From: Oscillospiraceae bacterium
Lineage (GTDB): Bacteria > Bacillota > Clostridia > Oscillospirales > CAG-382
DNA: 64,000 bases
Assembly (NCBI GenBank): GCA_015064945.1
Contig: SVRF01000003.1
Location: forward strand, 17,810 to 81,809
Direction of reading: 5' to 3'
The position numbers were made by a program, and so were the translations under genes. The notes under the pieces are model-generated. The model was given only the letters and a program-made list of their open reading frames with translations. It was not told the origin of the DNA and did no database searches. Below are positions 26,170-35,496 of this stretch, piece after piece; the first letter of the stretch is position 1; each line of letters begins with the position of its first letter.

Positions 26170-29102
26170 CTTATCTGCTTGGTATTGATATAGGCTCTAC
26201 AACCGCAAAAGCCGTACTTTTAAAGGACGGCGTTACGGTGTACGAAAAATATGCCCGCCATTTCTCCAAAGTAAGGGAAAAGACGGCGGAGCTTATTGCG
26301 GAAATAGAGAAGCTCACCGGTGACGAAAAGCTTAGAATAGCCATATCCGGCTCGGCAGGACTTGGGCTTGCGGAAGGCATAGGCATTGCCTTTACGCAGG
26401 AGGTTTTTGCAACGGGCGAGGTGGTTAAAAAGCTTGTTCCCGACGCTTCCTGCGTTATAGAGCTGGGCGGCGAGGATGCCAAGATTATATTTTTTGACGG
26501 CGGCGTTGACGAACGTATGAACGGCAGTTGCGCCGGCGGTACCGGCGCGTTCATTGACCAGATGGCAACTCTGCTTGACTTGACGCCCGACCAAATGGAC
26601 GAACTTAGCTTACAGCATCAACGACTGTATCCCATCGCATCCCGATGCGGTGTTTTTGCAAAAACTGACATACAGCCCCTGCTTAATCAAGGTGCAAACA
26701 AGGCGGACGTGGCAGCGAGCATATACCAAGCGGTGGTTAACCAGACCATTGCAGGGCTTGCACAGGGTAGACGCATAAAGGGTAAGGTGTTGTTTTTGGG
26801 CGGTCCCTTGTATTACTGCAAAGGGCTTAGACAGCGCTTTACAGAGACATTGGGACTTGCGGAAGAAGATGCCATATTCCCTGACTATGCCCGCTACGCG
26901 GTAGCAATGGGTGCGGCGATTTACGCAGAAAAAAGCGGCAGTACGGTTACCGCCGCAGAGCTTATGAAGAAGATCAGGCAAACCAAGGAAAATGCGGTGT
27001 CTGCCAACAGACTGCCTCCTTTGTTTGCGTCACAGGAAGAATACAGGGCATTCAAGACAAGGCATTCCCTGTCTACAGTACCCAAAATAAACATAGAAGA
27101 ATACAGCGGAAAAGCATATTTGGGCATCGACTGTGGCAGTACGACCACAAAGCTTGTGCTTATTTCCGCAAACAGAGAGATTTTGTACAGCTATTACGCC
27201 TCCAATAAGGGTAACCCCGTTGAGGTGGTAAAGGATGAGCTTACAAAAATATATGGGCTTATCAAAGACCGCATAGAGATATGCGGCTGTGCCGTTACAG
27301 GCTACGGCGAGGAGCTTATTAAGCACGCCTTCGGCGCGGATGCAGGCGTGGTTGAGACCATTGCCCATTACACGGCGGCAAAGCATTTCTGCCCCGACGT
27401 AGATTTTATACTTGACATAGGCGGTCAGGACATAAAGTGCTTTAAGATACGGGGCGGTGCCATTGACAGCATTATGCTTAACGAAGCTTGCTCTTCGGGA
27501 TGCGGTTCCTTTTTGGAGACCTTTGCAAAATCAATGGGTTGCAGCATTGCGGAATTTGCGGAAAAGGGCATTTTCGGCAACAACCCCGTAAATCTGGGCA
27601 GCCGTTGCACGGTATTTATGAACAGTTCCGTAAAGCAGTCCCAAAAAGAAGGGGCGGCTACGGAGGATATATCCGCAGGACTTTCCGTAAGCGTTGTAAA
27701 GAACGCACTATACAAGGTTATCCGTGCTACATCACCCGATGAACTGGGAGAAAAGGTGGTTGTACAGGGCGGTACCTTCCTTAACGATGCAGTGCTTCGC
27801 TCCTTTGAGAAAGAGCTTGGCAAAGAGGTAATACGCCCCGACATTGCAGGGCTTATGGGCGCATTCGGTGCGGCTATCTACGCAGAGCGTTTCACCAAAA
27901 GCGGACTTATGGACGCAGAAGGGCTTAAAGCTTTTACACATCAGGCAAAAAGCACGGTATGCAGAGGTTGCACCAACCGTTGCCACCTAACAATAAACAG
28001 CTTTGGCGGCGGTAAACGCCTTATATCGGGCAACCGTTGCGAAAAGGGCGCAGGCGGAGGTGAAAGCTTCAAGCCACTGCCCAACCTTTACGAGTTTAAG
28101 CGCAATTATCTGACTTCCCTGCCCCACGGCGACGGTGACAAGGGAGTTATCGGTTTGCCCTTGGCGCTGGGGATGTTTGAGCTTTTGCCTTTGTGGAACG
28201 GAATTTTTACAAGTCTTGGCTTTAAAACCGTGGTTTCTTCCCTCTCCACAAGGGCTACCTATGAGAAGGGACAGTTCTCAATTCCCTCGGACACCGCTTG
28301 TTATCCTGCAAAGATAATGCACGGACACATCGAAGAGCTGATAGACGCAGGAGTGGACGCTGTGTTTTACCCTTGCCTCAGCTATAACATAAACGAAAAG
28401 GTTTCAGATAACCACTACAACTGCCCCGTGGTTGCTTATTACTCCGAGCTGATAAACGGAAATATGGATATTGGCGAGCGCACGAGGTTTTTGTACCCCT
28501 ACCTTACGGTAAACAACAAGCGCGAGCTGGCAAGGGAGCTTGGGGAGTGCCTTGCACCCTTTGGACATTTCAGCAGTACAAAGCTGCGCAGTGCCGTAAG
28601 CAAGGGCTTTAAGGCATACAACGACTATATGGCGGCAGTAAAAAAAGAAGGCGAAGCGGCACTTGCACGGGCAAGGGCTGAAGGGAAGCGCATAATGATA
28701 CTCAGCGGCAGACCCTACCATATCGACCCGGAAATAAGCCACGGCATAGATCAGCTTGCCAATACCTTGGGGTTTGCGGTAGTAAGTGAAGACAGCGTGT
28801 GCCACTTGACGACTCCGCCGAAAAGTGTGGCGGTTCTTAACCAGTGGACCTACCACGCAAGACTTTACCGCGCCGCAAAATACGCCACGGAAAACGAGGA
28901 CGCACAGCTTGTACAGCTTGTTTCCTTCGGATGCGGCGTGGATGCCATCACCACCGATGAGGTAAGAAGTATCCTTGAGGATGGCGGCAAGTATTATACG
29001 CAGCTTAAGATTGATGAGATAACCAATTTAGGCGCAGTCAAAATAAGACTTAGAAGCCTTATCGGGGCGCTGGAGGAAAAGGAGGCGAATGGCAAAAAAT
29101 GA
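26166..29102 (+). CDS. 2-Hydroxyacyl-CoA dehydratase activator-like protein, tandem ASKHA domains plus DUF2229-like
   Basis: 978 aa. Two BadF/BadG-type ATPase domains (about residues 1-270 and 316-575), each with DIGSTT- or DCGSTT-type phosphate loops and the paired cysteines that hold a shared [4Fe-4S] cluster in HgdC: NGSCAGGTG with SRCGVF, and NEACSSGCG with SRCTVF. Near residues 597-628 a further set, CRGCTNRC...NRCEKG, could bind a second cluster. The C-terminal third matches the DUF2229 activase-associated region, with SDTACYPAK. HgdC-type activators inject one electron, driven by ATP, into dehydratases. An in-frame stop just upstream fixes the start at 26166. It overlaps the next gene by four bases. 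Confidence 0.87.
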   Translation: MTYLLGIDIGSTTAKAVLLKDGVTVYEKYARHFSKVREKTAELIAEIEKLTGDEKLRIAISGSAGLGLAEGIGIAFTQEVFATGEVVKKLVPDASCVIELGGEDAKIIFFDGGVDERMNGSCAGGTGAFIDQMATLLDLTPDQMDELSLQHQRLYPIASRCGVFAKTDIQPLLNQGANKADVAASIYQAVVNQTIAGLAQGRRIKGKVLFLGGPLYYCKGLRQRFTETLGLAEEDAIFPDYARYAVAMGAAIYAEKSGSTVTAAELMKKIRQTKENAVSANRLPPLFASQEEYRAFKTRHSLSTVPKINIEEYSGKAYLGIDCGSTTTKLVLISANREILYSYYASNKGNPVEVVKDELTKIYGLIKDRIEICGCAVTGYGEELIKHAFGADAGVVETIAHYTAAKHFCPDVDFILDIGGQDIKCFKIRGGAIDSIMLNEACSSGCGSFLETFAKSMGCSIAEFAEKGIFGNNPVNLGSRCTVFMNSSVKQSQKEGAATEDISAGLSVSVVKNALYKVIRATSPDELGEKVVVQGGTFLNDAVLRSFEKELGKEVIRPDIAGLMGAFGAAIYAERFTKSGLMDAEGLKAFTHQAKSTVCRGCTNRCHLTINSFGGGKRLISGNRCEKGAGGGESFKPLPNLYEFKRNYLTSLPHGDGDKGVIGLPLALGMFELLPLWNGIFTSLGFKTVVSSLSTRATYEKGQFSIPSDTACYPAKIMHGHIEELIDAGVDAVFYPCLSYNINEKVSDNHYNCPVVAYYSELINGNMDIGERTRFLYPYLTVNNKRELARELGECLAPFGHFSSTKLRSAVSKGFKAYNDYMAAVKKEGEAALARARAEGKRIMILSGRPYHIDPEISHGIDQLANTLGFAVVSEDSVCHLTTPPKSVAVLNQWTYHARLYRAAKYATENEDAQLVQLVSFGCGVDAITTDEVRSILEDGGKYYTQLKIDEITNLGAVKIRLRSLIGALEEKEANGKK

Positions 29103-30358
29103 TGAGCAGTTATGTTGAGTTCACCGAGGAAATGAAAAAGGACTACACCATACTTGCACCCAATATGTTACCGCTTCAGCTTTCCTTGGTAGCAAACGTG
29201 CTGAAAAGCGAGGGTTACAATATAGAGCTTTTGGAAAACAGCGGACCGCAGATACCCGAAACAGGACTTAAGTACACCCATAACGATACTTGTTATCCTG
29301 CAATTCTGGTTATCGGTCAGTTTATGGACGCATTGCTTTCGGGCAAGTACGATCTTGACAAGGTTGCCCTTATATATTTCCAGACAGGCGGCGGTTGCCG
29401 TGCCTCCAACTACATATCTCTTATAAGAAAAGCCCTTAAAAACGCAGGACTTGGACATATACCTGTCATCTCCTTCAGCTTTGCGGGTCTTGAAAAGCAC
29501 AGCGGTTTTAGGCTTTCACTTTCCGCACTGCACAGGATAATCTACGCCGTAATATACGGTGATATACTGTTTTTACTCAGAAACCAGTGCAAGCCCTATG
29601 AGCTGGAAAAAGGTGCATCCCAAAGGATGGCAGATGAATACTGCACATTGCTTGAAGAAATGATGCGCAAGGACGGGGTTTCTTTTAAGAAATTTAAGGC
29701 AAACTGCCGTATGATATTGGATGCCTTTGCCGCAATCCCCCGCAGTACGGAAAAGAAGGTGCAGGTCGGCATAGTGGGTGAGATATACGTTAAGTTTTCG
29801 CCCCTCGGCAACAATAATCTGGAGCAGCTTTTGGTAGATAACGGTGCAGAGGTTACCATCCCCGGTCTGCTTGACTTTTTCCTGTACTGCATTTACAACA
29901 ACATTACGGATTACAAGCTGTACCGCAGGGGCAAGCTTAAGTATCCCGTGCTTAAATTTGTATACAAGTTCCTTATTAAGAAACAGCAAGAGATCATCGA
30001 CCTTATAAAGGAGCACGGTATTTTCCGTGCACCCGGCTCTTTTGCACGGACGGCGGAGCTTATTAAAAGCTATATGAGCCACGGCTGTAAGATGGGTGAA
30101 GGTTGGCTTTTACCTGCGGAAATGCTGGAGCTTGCGGACAGCGGCGTTAAGAACATTGTATGCACCCAACCCTTTGGCTGTTTGCCCAACCATATCTGCG
30201 GTAAAGGGATGATGAAGCCTATTAAAGACCGCAACCCCGACGTTAATATCGTGGCTATCGACTACGATGCAAGCGCATCAAAGGTTAACCAGGAAAACAG
30301 AATAAAGCTTATGCTTGCAAACGCCGCAGAAGAGAAAAAAACACCTGCAACGGTTTAA
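29099..30358 (+). CDS. 2-Hydroxyacyl-CoA dehydratase-like (HgdB-type) partner protein
   Basis: 419 aa. Contains cysteines typical of this superfamily (HNDTCYPAILV, TGGGCRASNY, QPFGCLPNHICGKG) and a VGEIYVKFSPLGNNNLE segment, suggesting an FeS protein activated by the preceding gene product. In many clostridia the two parts form a single protein of about 1,400 residues; here they are split into two genes joined by ATGA. The reaction carried out by this branch is not established, and no acyl-CoA genes are nearby. Confidence 0.82.
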   Translation: MMSSYVEFTEEMKKDYTILAPNMLPLQLSLVANVLKSEGYNIELLENSGPQIPETGLKYTHNDTCYPAILVIGQFMDALLSGKYDLDKVALIYFQTGGGCRASNYISLIRKALKNAGLGHIPVISFSFAGLEKHSGFRLSLSALHRIIYAVIYGDILFLLRNQCKPYELEKGASQRMADEYCTLLEEMMRKDGVSFKKFKANCRMILDAFAAIPRSTEKKVQVGIVGEIYVKFSPLGNNNLEQLLVDNGAEVTIPGLLDFFLYCIYNNITDYKLYRRGKLKYPVLKFVYKFLIKKQQEIIDLIKEHGIFRAPGSFARTAELIKSYMSHGCKMGEGWLLPAEMLELADSGVKNIVCTQPFGCLPNHICGKGMMKPIKDRNPDVNIVAIDYDASASKVNQENRIKLMLANAAEEKKTPATV

Positions 30359-30365
30359 ACAAAAA

Positions 30366-30400
30366 CCAACAGCCGACAACCCCTCGGCTGTTGCTTTTTT
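30366..30400 (+). terminator. Terminator of the activase operon
   Basis: CAACAGCCGA pairs with TCGGCTGTTG, then GCTTTTTT. Confidence 0.9.
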
Positions 30401-30483
30401 GTGCATTCCTACCAAAAAAGCATTGACAAGCGCCGATTTAATGTGTTAAAATTAAAGATAGATTATTTTGGAGGTATGCAATA

Positions 30484-33400
30484 ATGAAAAGACGTTTATG
30501 GGCGTTGGCTCTTTCTGTAGCATTACTGCTTTCTGCGCTGTGTGTTCAAACACCTGCCACCGCGGCGGATGCTGACTATATACCTAATATTTTGGAGTAC
30601 GGAAGCTACAGCTCTTCTGCCGAATTCGTCATAACCTCTTATCACGGTATGGTGGAATTTTCCTCTTTGGCAGGCACCACCAATTTTAAAGGTAAGACCC
30701 TTTATTTGGGCTGTGACATTGATATGTCTTTAGGCAATTACACCCCTTTTACCTCTTTCTCCGGTACCTTTGACGGACAGGGCTATGCTTTGAAATCCAT
30801 AAAGATAAGTGTAACCGATGTTCAGGCCGGAGTATTCGGCACCGTAAACGGCGCAGGCACGGTTAAAAATTTGGGCGTAGAGGGCGGAACCATGACCTTG
30901 ACCTCTTCATCCGACTCCTACCGTCTCGGCAGTATAGCGGGCGTTAACAAGGGAAAAATAGAGCGTTGTTACAGCACTGCATCACTTACGGTAAAAAAAG
31001 GCGGCACGGTTACCGACCTTTCCGTAGGCGGTATTGCGGGCGGTTGCATTACCAGCGGCGTTATTAAAGATTGCTACTTTGCAGGCTATGCCAAGGGGGT
31101 TGACCACGCATCCGGCATTTGCGACTGGGGACAGGGACACAATACGGGCTATATCGCCTCCTTAACCAACTGCTACAGCATCGGTGAGCTTGTGGCAACC
31201 GAATGCTTTGGACTTGCCAGATACAGCGCTTCCACCTTGGAGGAGAACTATCCCAACGCTATTACAAACTGCTATTACCTTAGCCAATACAAGGACGTTT
31301 CCTTTACGGATACCGATGTTTCCATAAACAAAACCGATTTGGGTACGGGCAAGCTGGCGTATCTGCTTGACGGCGGTGCTACAGCCTCCACAAGAACGAG
31401 AGTTTGGCACCAAGGTGAGCTTTTTCCCGAACTTTCGGGCGATAAGGCCATAGGCACTTATAAACTCACCCTTAAATACACGGCAAACGGCACTTCCGCA
31501 AGCGTTACCGCATACAAGAACGCAGGCGCTACCGTTTCCTTCAGCAACATCACCGCAACACTAAGTTCCTCCGGCAATGTAACAAACAATGTGTTTACAA
31601 TGCCTGCCAAGGCTTGCACACTTAACATAAGTACTGCTTTGCCTTTGATAAACGATTACGCTTCCAATACATCGGCTACCGAGTTTATTGTTGTTAACGC
31701 CGCAGGCTTCACCACTCTTGCAAGCACGGTCAACGCAGGGACGGATACCTTCTCCGGCGACAAGATTTATATGCTTAACTGCATTGATATGAGTTCGGTA
31801 AGCCATACCCCTATAGGCGTATATATTTCCGACAGCGACCGCAGCAAGACCTTCCAGGGCACTTTTTACGGCAACGGGAACAAGGTTTGCGGTCTTAACG
31901 TAAACAAAACAAGTCTTAACGGCGGCGGGCTTTTCGGTACTCTGTACAAGGCAAAGATATACGATTTGGGCATTTCCTACGGTACGGTAAAAACCGCTAA
32001 CAGAGCCGGCGGCATTGCAGGCTATGCGGATGCGAGCCAGATTAAAAACTGCTACAATCTTGCGGATATAACCACAACCACAGGCATTGACGGTGCAGGC
32101 GGTTTGGCAGGCGTTTCGCGCTCTACCACCAAGTACACCAACTGCTTTAATTTAGGCACGGTTACCGCCACCGCAGGCTGTGCAGGCGGTATAACAGGTT
32201 GGGGACAGACCAACGTTGTTCTTACCAACTGCTTTAACATGGGCAAGGTTACCGCAGGCGACGGCGACAAGCAGGGGCTTACACGCTATGCAGCGGCAGG
32301 GCTTACAACTATCCCTGTTGCGTCTTATTTTCTTAAAGCGAGCTGTGCTTCCGACTACGGTGTAAGCAAGAGCCGCACTCAGTTTGCGTCGGAAGAGCTG
32401 GCGTGGTTGCTGAACACCAAGGGCGGCACGGCAACAAACAGCCTGGTATTTACTACCACTCCGCTGTGTCCCGCTATATGCTACACCGCATCCACGGGAG
32501 CAAAGCCCACCGTTAAGGTTACGGTAAACAGCAAGGATTCAGAGGGTAACATCGTTAATTCCGCAACAATGTATAAAAACGGCGGTGAAATGCTGGTTCC
32601 GCCGCTTAACAGTACAAACTATATTGCCAACGCAGGTGTTGCAGCACCTGCAAAAGACGGGACGAAGGCTATAACCATGAAGAGATTGGAAAAAGGCACG
32701 CTGAACATAGGTACAGCCGCAGAGCTGAACAGCTTTATTTCCGCAGTTAACGGCGGCAACAGCTATGACGGATACACGGTTAAGCTCACTGCCGATATTG
32801 ATATGAGCGCTTACACCTGCAAGCCTATCGGTACAAGCTCCAAGCCGTTCAGCGGTATATTTGACGGTTGCGGGTTTACGGTAAAGAACTTCAACACCGC
32901 CGCATCTAATACAAAATACAGCGCCATGTTCGGCACCCTTAAAGGCGGCACGGTAAAGAACTTGTATCTGGCAGATTCCAGGATTATAGGCGGGTATTTC
33001 TCCGGTGCTGTTGTAGGCAACAACTTGGGCGGCAGTGTTATAAACTGCGGCACCAACGCCACGGTTGAAAACCACTATACCACCGCAGAGCACGAGATTT
33101 CCGTAATGAGTTTTAATGTCCGTGTAAACAGCGATGCTTCCCCCAACTCGGTATCCGACCGTGCACCCAGAGTAAAACAGCACATAGCGGATTACAACCC
33201 CGATATTATAGGCTTTCAGGAGGTTGTTCCCCTTTGGAAGAGCAACTTTGACTCCTGGCTTACGGGTTACAGCAAGGAGTTTATATGGAGAGACTCCGCA
33301 GGCACGGAGGCGGCGCCCCTTTATTGGAAGACCGACAAGTTTACCGTGTTGGAGCAGGGCTCATTCTTCCTAAGCGAAACGCCCGATGTTATGTCCAAGG

Positions 33401-34692
33401 GGTGGGATGCCAACTATAACCGCACCTGCAGTTATGCGGCGCTGGTTCATAAGGCATCGGGAATACTTGTACTTGCCTTCAACACCCACCTTGATAACGG
33501 CGGCACGGAGGCGAGACCCAACGGCGCGGCGCTTATTGCAAGCCGTATGCAGGCGTTGGAGGAAAAATACAAGGGTCAAGGCTACGGTGACAATATAGCC
33601 ATGTACTGCACGGGCGACTACAACAGCAAAAAGAACTCTACTGCATACGCAAATATGACGGCGAATCTTGCAGACCTGAGAACCGATGCCAACACCAAAC
33701 TTTCCTCCACAAGCCTTGGCACATACAACGGTTGGGGTGCTTCCGACTCTCTTATCGACTTTATATTCACCAACAACCACGGCAGTGAAAGCCTTACCTA
33801 CAAGGTTAACAACGAGCAGATAAACGGCTACTATATCTCCGACCACTACGCGGTTTACGGCACTTTTGCCCTTAACTATATGCATTTAGGCGGGCTTGTG
33901 GGCTACAACAGCGGCTATGTGACCGATTGCTTTACCACAGGTACCGTGGCAGGCGGTATGAACACAGGCGGGCTTATAGGCTATAACACGGGCGTATTGG
34001 CAAACAGCTATAACGGAAATATTGTTGATTCCACAGACTTCATGGGTGGGCTTATAGGTGTTAACAAGGGCACTGTTACAAACTGTCACTATCTTGGAAA
34101 CAGCGCATATACCGCTTACACCAACAACACCGAAACGGTACCCACTCTTACAGAAACAGAGATTAAAACCGCAGACTTTGCCGCAACCCTTTCCGTTGGA
34201 AACACCAAGTGGTACCAATCCGAAGGACTCAACAGCGGTTACCCCTTCCCTGCTCCCTTGTTTATGAACAAACTTTTGATAATAAAGAGCAGTTCCGGCT
34301 ATAGCAGAACCGAAAATAACTACTTATTCTCGGTGAGCGAAAGCACTGATGTTGCCACCCTCGCCTCCAACTTTGACAATGTGGGACTTATCGTACGCAA
34401 TAACAGCGGCACAGAGATCAGCACAAGCGCCAAGGTAGGCACGGGCTATACCGTAAGTCTGGAGCTTAACGGCACGCTTATAGACAGCGTTACGGTTGTT
34501 GTAAAGGGTGATCTTTCAGGCGATGGTGCGATAAACACCACGGATATGGCAGCTATGCGCAAACTTCTTACAGCCTTTGCCCCTGCAGATTTGCAAAAGG
34601 CGGCGGCTGACCTTACGGGGGATGACACATTAAACACAACTGACCTGTTAATTCTAAGAAAACATTGCTCAGGCAAAAACCTCATAAGTTAA
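30484..34692 (+). CDS. Giant exported GLUG-repeat protein with embedded EEP hydrolase domain and C-terminal dockerin
   Basis: 1402 aa. Signal peptide (about 1-28) is followed by many GLUG-type repeats (GxxVxNCxxxGxV patterns such as AGGIAGYADASQIKNCYN), expected to form a beta-solenoid. At about residues 869-1130 there is a complete endonuclease/exonuclease/phosphatase domain: MSFNVRV (Asn), GFQEV (Glu), FNTHLDN (His), TGDYNS (Asp/Asn), DFIFTN (Asp) and SDHYAVY (Asp-His). GLUG repeats then resume (GGLVGYNSG). The last 60 residues form a type I dockerin with two calcium loops (GDLSGDGAINTTD, ADLTGDDTLNTTD). It is likely a surface or cohesin-bound hydrolase acting on nucleic acid, a phospholipid or a sugar phosphate. 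A TTGACA promoter lies at 30423. Confidence 0.88.
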   Translation: MKRRLWALALSVALLLSALCVQTPATAADADYIPNILEYGSYSSSAEFVITSYHGMVEFSSLAGTTNFKGKTLYLGCDIDMSLGNYTPFTSFSGTFDGQGYALKSIKISVTDVQAGVFGTVNGAGTVKNLGVEGGTMTLTSSSDSYRLGSIAGVNKGKIERCYSTASLTVKKGGTVTDLSVGGIAGGCITSGVIKDCYFAGYAKGVDHASGICDWGQGHNTGYIASLTNCYSIGELVATECFGLARYSASTLEENYPNAITNCYYLSQYKDVSFTDTDVSINKTDLGTGKLAYLLDGGATASTRTRVWHQGELFPELSGDKAIGTYKLTLKYTANGTSASVTAYKNAGATVSFSNITATLSSSGNVTNNVFTMPAKACTLNISTALPLINDYASNTSATEFIVVNAAGFTTLASTVNAGTDTFSGDKIYMLNCIDMSSVSHTPIGVYISDSDRSKTFQGTFYGNGNKVCGLNVNKTSLNGGGLFGTLYKAKIYDLGISYGTVKTANRAGGIAGYADASQIKNCYNLADITTTTGIDGAGGLAGVSRSTTKYTNCFNLGTVTATAGCAGGITGWGQTNVVLTNCFNMGKVTAGDGDKQGLTRYAAAGLTTIPVASYFLKASCASDYGVSKSRTQFASEELAWLLNTKGGTATNSLVFTTTPLCPAICYTASTGAKPTVKVTVNSKDSEGNIVNSATMYKNGGEMLVPPLNSTNYIANAGVAAPAKDGTKAITMKRLEKGTLNIGTAAELNSFISAVNGGNSYDGYTVKLTADIDMSAYTCKPIGTSSKPFSGIFDGCGFTVKNFNTAASNTKYSAMFGTLKGGTVKNLYLADSRIIGGYFSGAVVGNNLGGSVINCGTNATVENHYTTAEHEISVMSFNVRVNSDASPNSVSDRAPRVKQHIADYNPDIIGFQEVVPLWKSNFDSWLTGYSKEFIWRDSAGTEAAPLYWKTDKFTVLEQGSFFLSETPDVMSKGWDANYNRTCSYAALVHKASGILVLAFNTHLDNGGTEARPNGAALIASRMQALEEKYKGQGYGDNIAMYCTGDYNSKKNSTAYANMTANLADLRTDANTKLSSTSLGTYNGWGASDSLIDFIFTNNHGSESLTYKVNNEQINGYYISDHYAVYGTFALNYMHLGGLVGYNSGYVTDCFTTGTVAGGMNTGGLIGYNTGVLANSYNGNIVDSTDFMGGLIGVNKGTVTNCHYLGNSAYTAYTNNTETVPTLTETEIKTADFAATLSVGNTKWYQSEGLNSGYPFPAPLFMNKLLIIKSSSGYSRTENNYLFSVSESTDVATLASNFDNVGLIVRNNSGTEISTSAKVGTGYTVSLELNGTLIDSVTVVVKGDLSGDGAINTTDMAAMRKLLTAFAPADLQKAAADLTGDDTLNTTDLLILRKHCSGKNLIS

Positions 34693-34779
34693 ATCACCCC
34701 AAGAAGTCTTACGACTTCTCGAGGACCCCGACAAAAATCACCCCAAGAAGTCTTACGACTTCTCGGGGACCCCGACAAC
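34692..34779 (+). repeat. Two tandem 44-base copies of the ATCACCCC...GACAA hairpin repeat
   Basis: Each copy reads AATCACCCC, then AAGAAGTC-TTAC-GACTTCTC as a hairpin, then GGGGACCCCGACAA (GAGG in the first copy). The copies differ at one central base. They follow the stop codon of the 1402-aa gene directly and precede a normal terminator. Related copies: 10369-10412 and 41621-41662. Confidence 0.8.
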
Positions 34780-34783
34780 AAAT

Positions 34784-34825
34784 AAAAAACATCGGTAGGA
34801 ATATTTCCTCTACCGATGTTTTTTC
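34784..34825. terminator. Bidirectional terminator
   Basis: AAAAAACATCGGTAGAG-type stem around AATATT, with A and T runs on both sides, between convergent genes. Confidence 0.9.
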
Positions 34826-35487
34826 TATTCTGCTTTAAAAAACTTACTTAAACGTTGATGCTTGAGCACATACGCCAAGCAATACATTATAGGCACCAGA
34901 GCGAATGCCGCGAAAACATCTATTATGGAATGCTGTTTTATAAGCACCGTTGATGCGGAAATAAGCAGACAAAGCACCAAGGACGAATATTTAAGAAGCT
35001 TATACCTTGCAAGCTTTTCGTCCTTGCAAAGGCAAATATGTAATGCCACGCTGACATAAACGTGCATACTGGGAAGCACCGTCGTGGGTGGATCGATACC
35101 ACGTATAAGCTTTACCGCCTCCACAAGCAAATTTTCCCTTGGGAAAGCTTCCATCCCTGCCCTGTCAAAGTACATGGGGATAAAAGTACAGATAAGCATA
35201 CACACAAAGGCACCGCCCGCAACCATAACTGTAAACCTGAAAAATTTGGCAGGACGCTTGAAAAAGGTATAAACACCTAAAAGCCCCAGCTGTACATACC
35301 AAAGGATATATGGGATAACAAACCACTCGCAAAACGGAATTTTATAGTCCAATCCGCAAACTATGGGATAAGGGTCACGGCCCATGGTTGTTTGCTGCAG
35401 CAAAGAGTACCAAAGCCCGTGCACGGGCCAATAGGCAAGCAACCATATTTGCGGATGCGCTTTTAAATATTCTTTTATTTTTGACAT
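34825..35487 (-). CDS. PAP2-superfamily membrane phosphatase or phosphotransferase
   Basis: 220 aa, about six membrane helices. The PAP2 motifs PSMHV and STVLIKQHSIIDV (with the catalytic His and Asp) are clear; the classical KxxxxxxRP first motif is not seen, as in the IPC-synthase/Aur1-like branch. It would act on a lipid-linked phosphate or transfer a phospho-headgroup at the outer membrane face. Last gene of the five-gene operon, starting at the ATG at 35487 (RBS AAGGTG), nine bases after the previous stop. Confidence 0.82.
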   Translation of the reverse strand: MSKIKEYLKAHPQIWLLAYWPVHGLWYSLLQQTTMGRDPYPIVCGLDYKIPFCEWFVIPYILWYVQLGLLGVYTFFKRPAKFFRFTVMVAGGAFVCMLICTFIPMYFDRAGMEAFPRENLLVEAVKLIRGIDPPTTVLPSMHVYVSVALHICLCKDEKLARYKLLKYSSLVLCLLISASTVLIKQHSIIDVFAAFALVPIMYCLAYVLKHQRLSKFFKAE

Positions 35488-35496
35488 AAACACACC

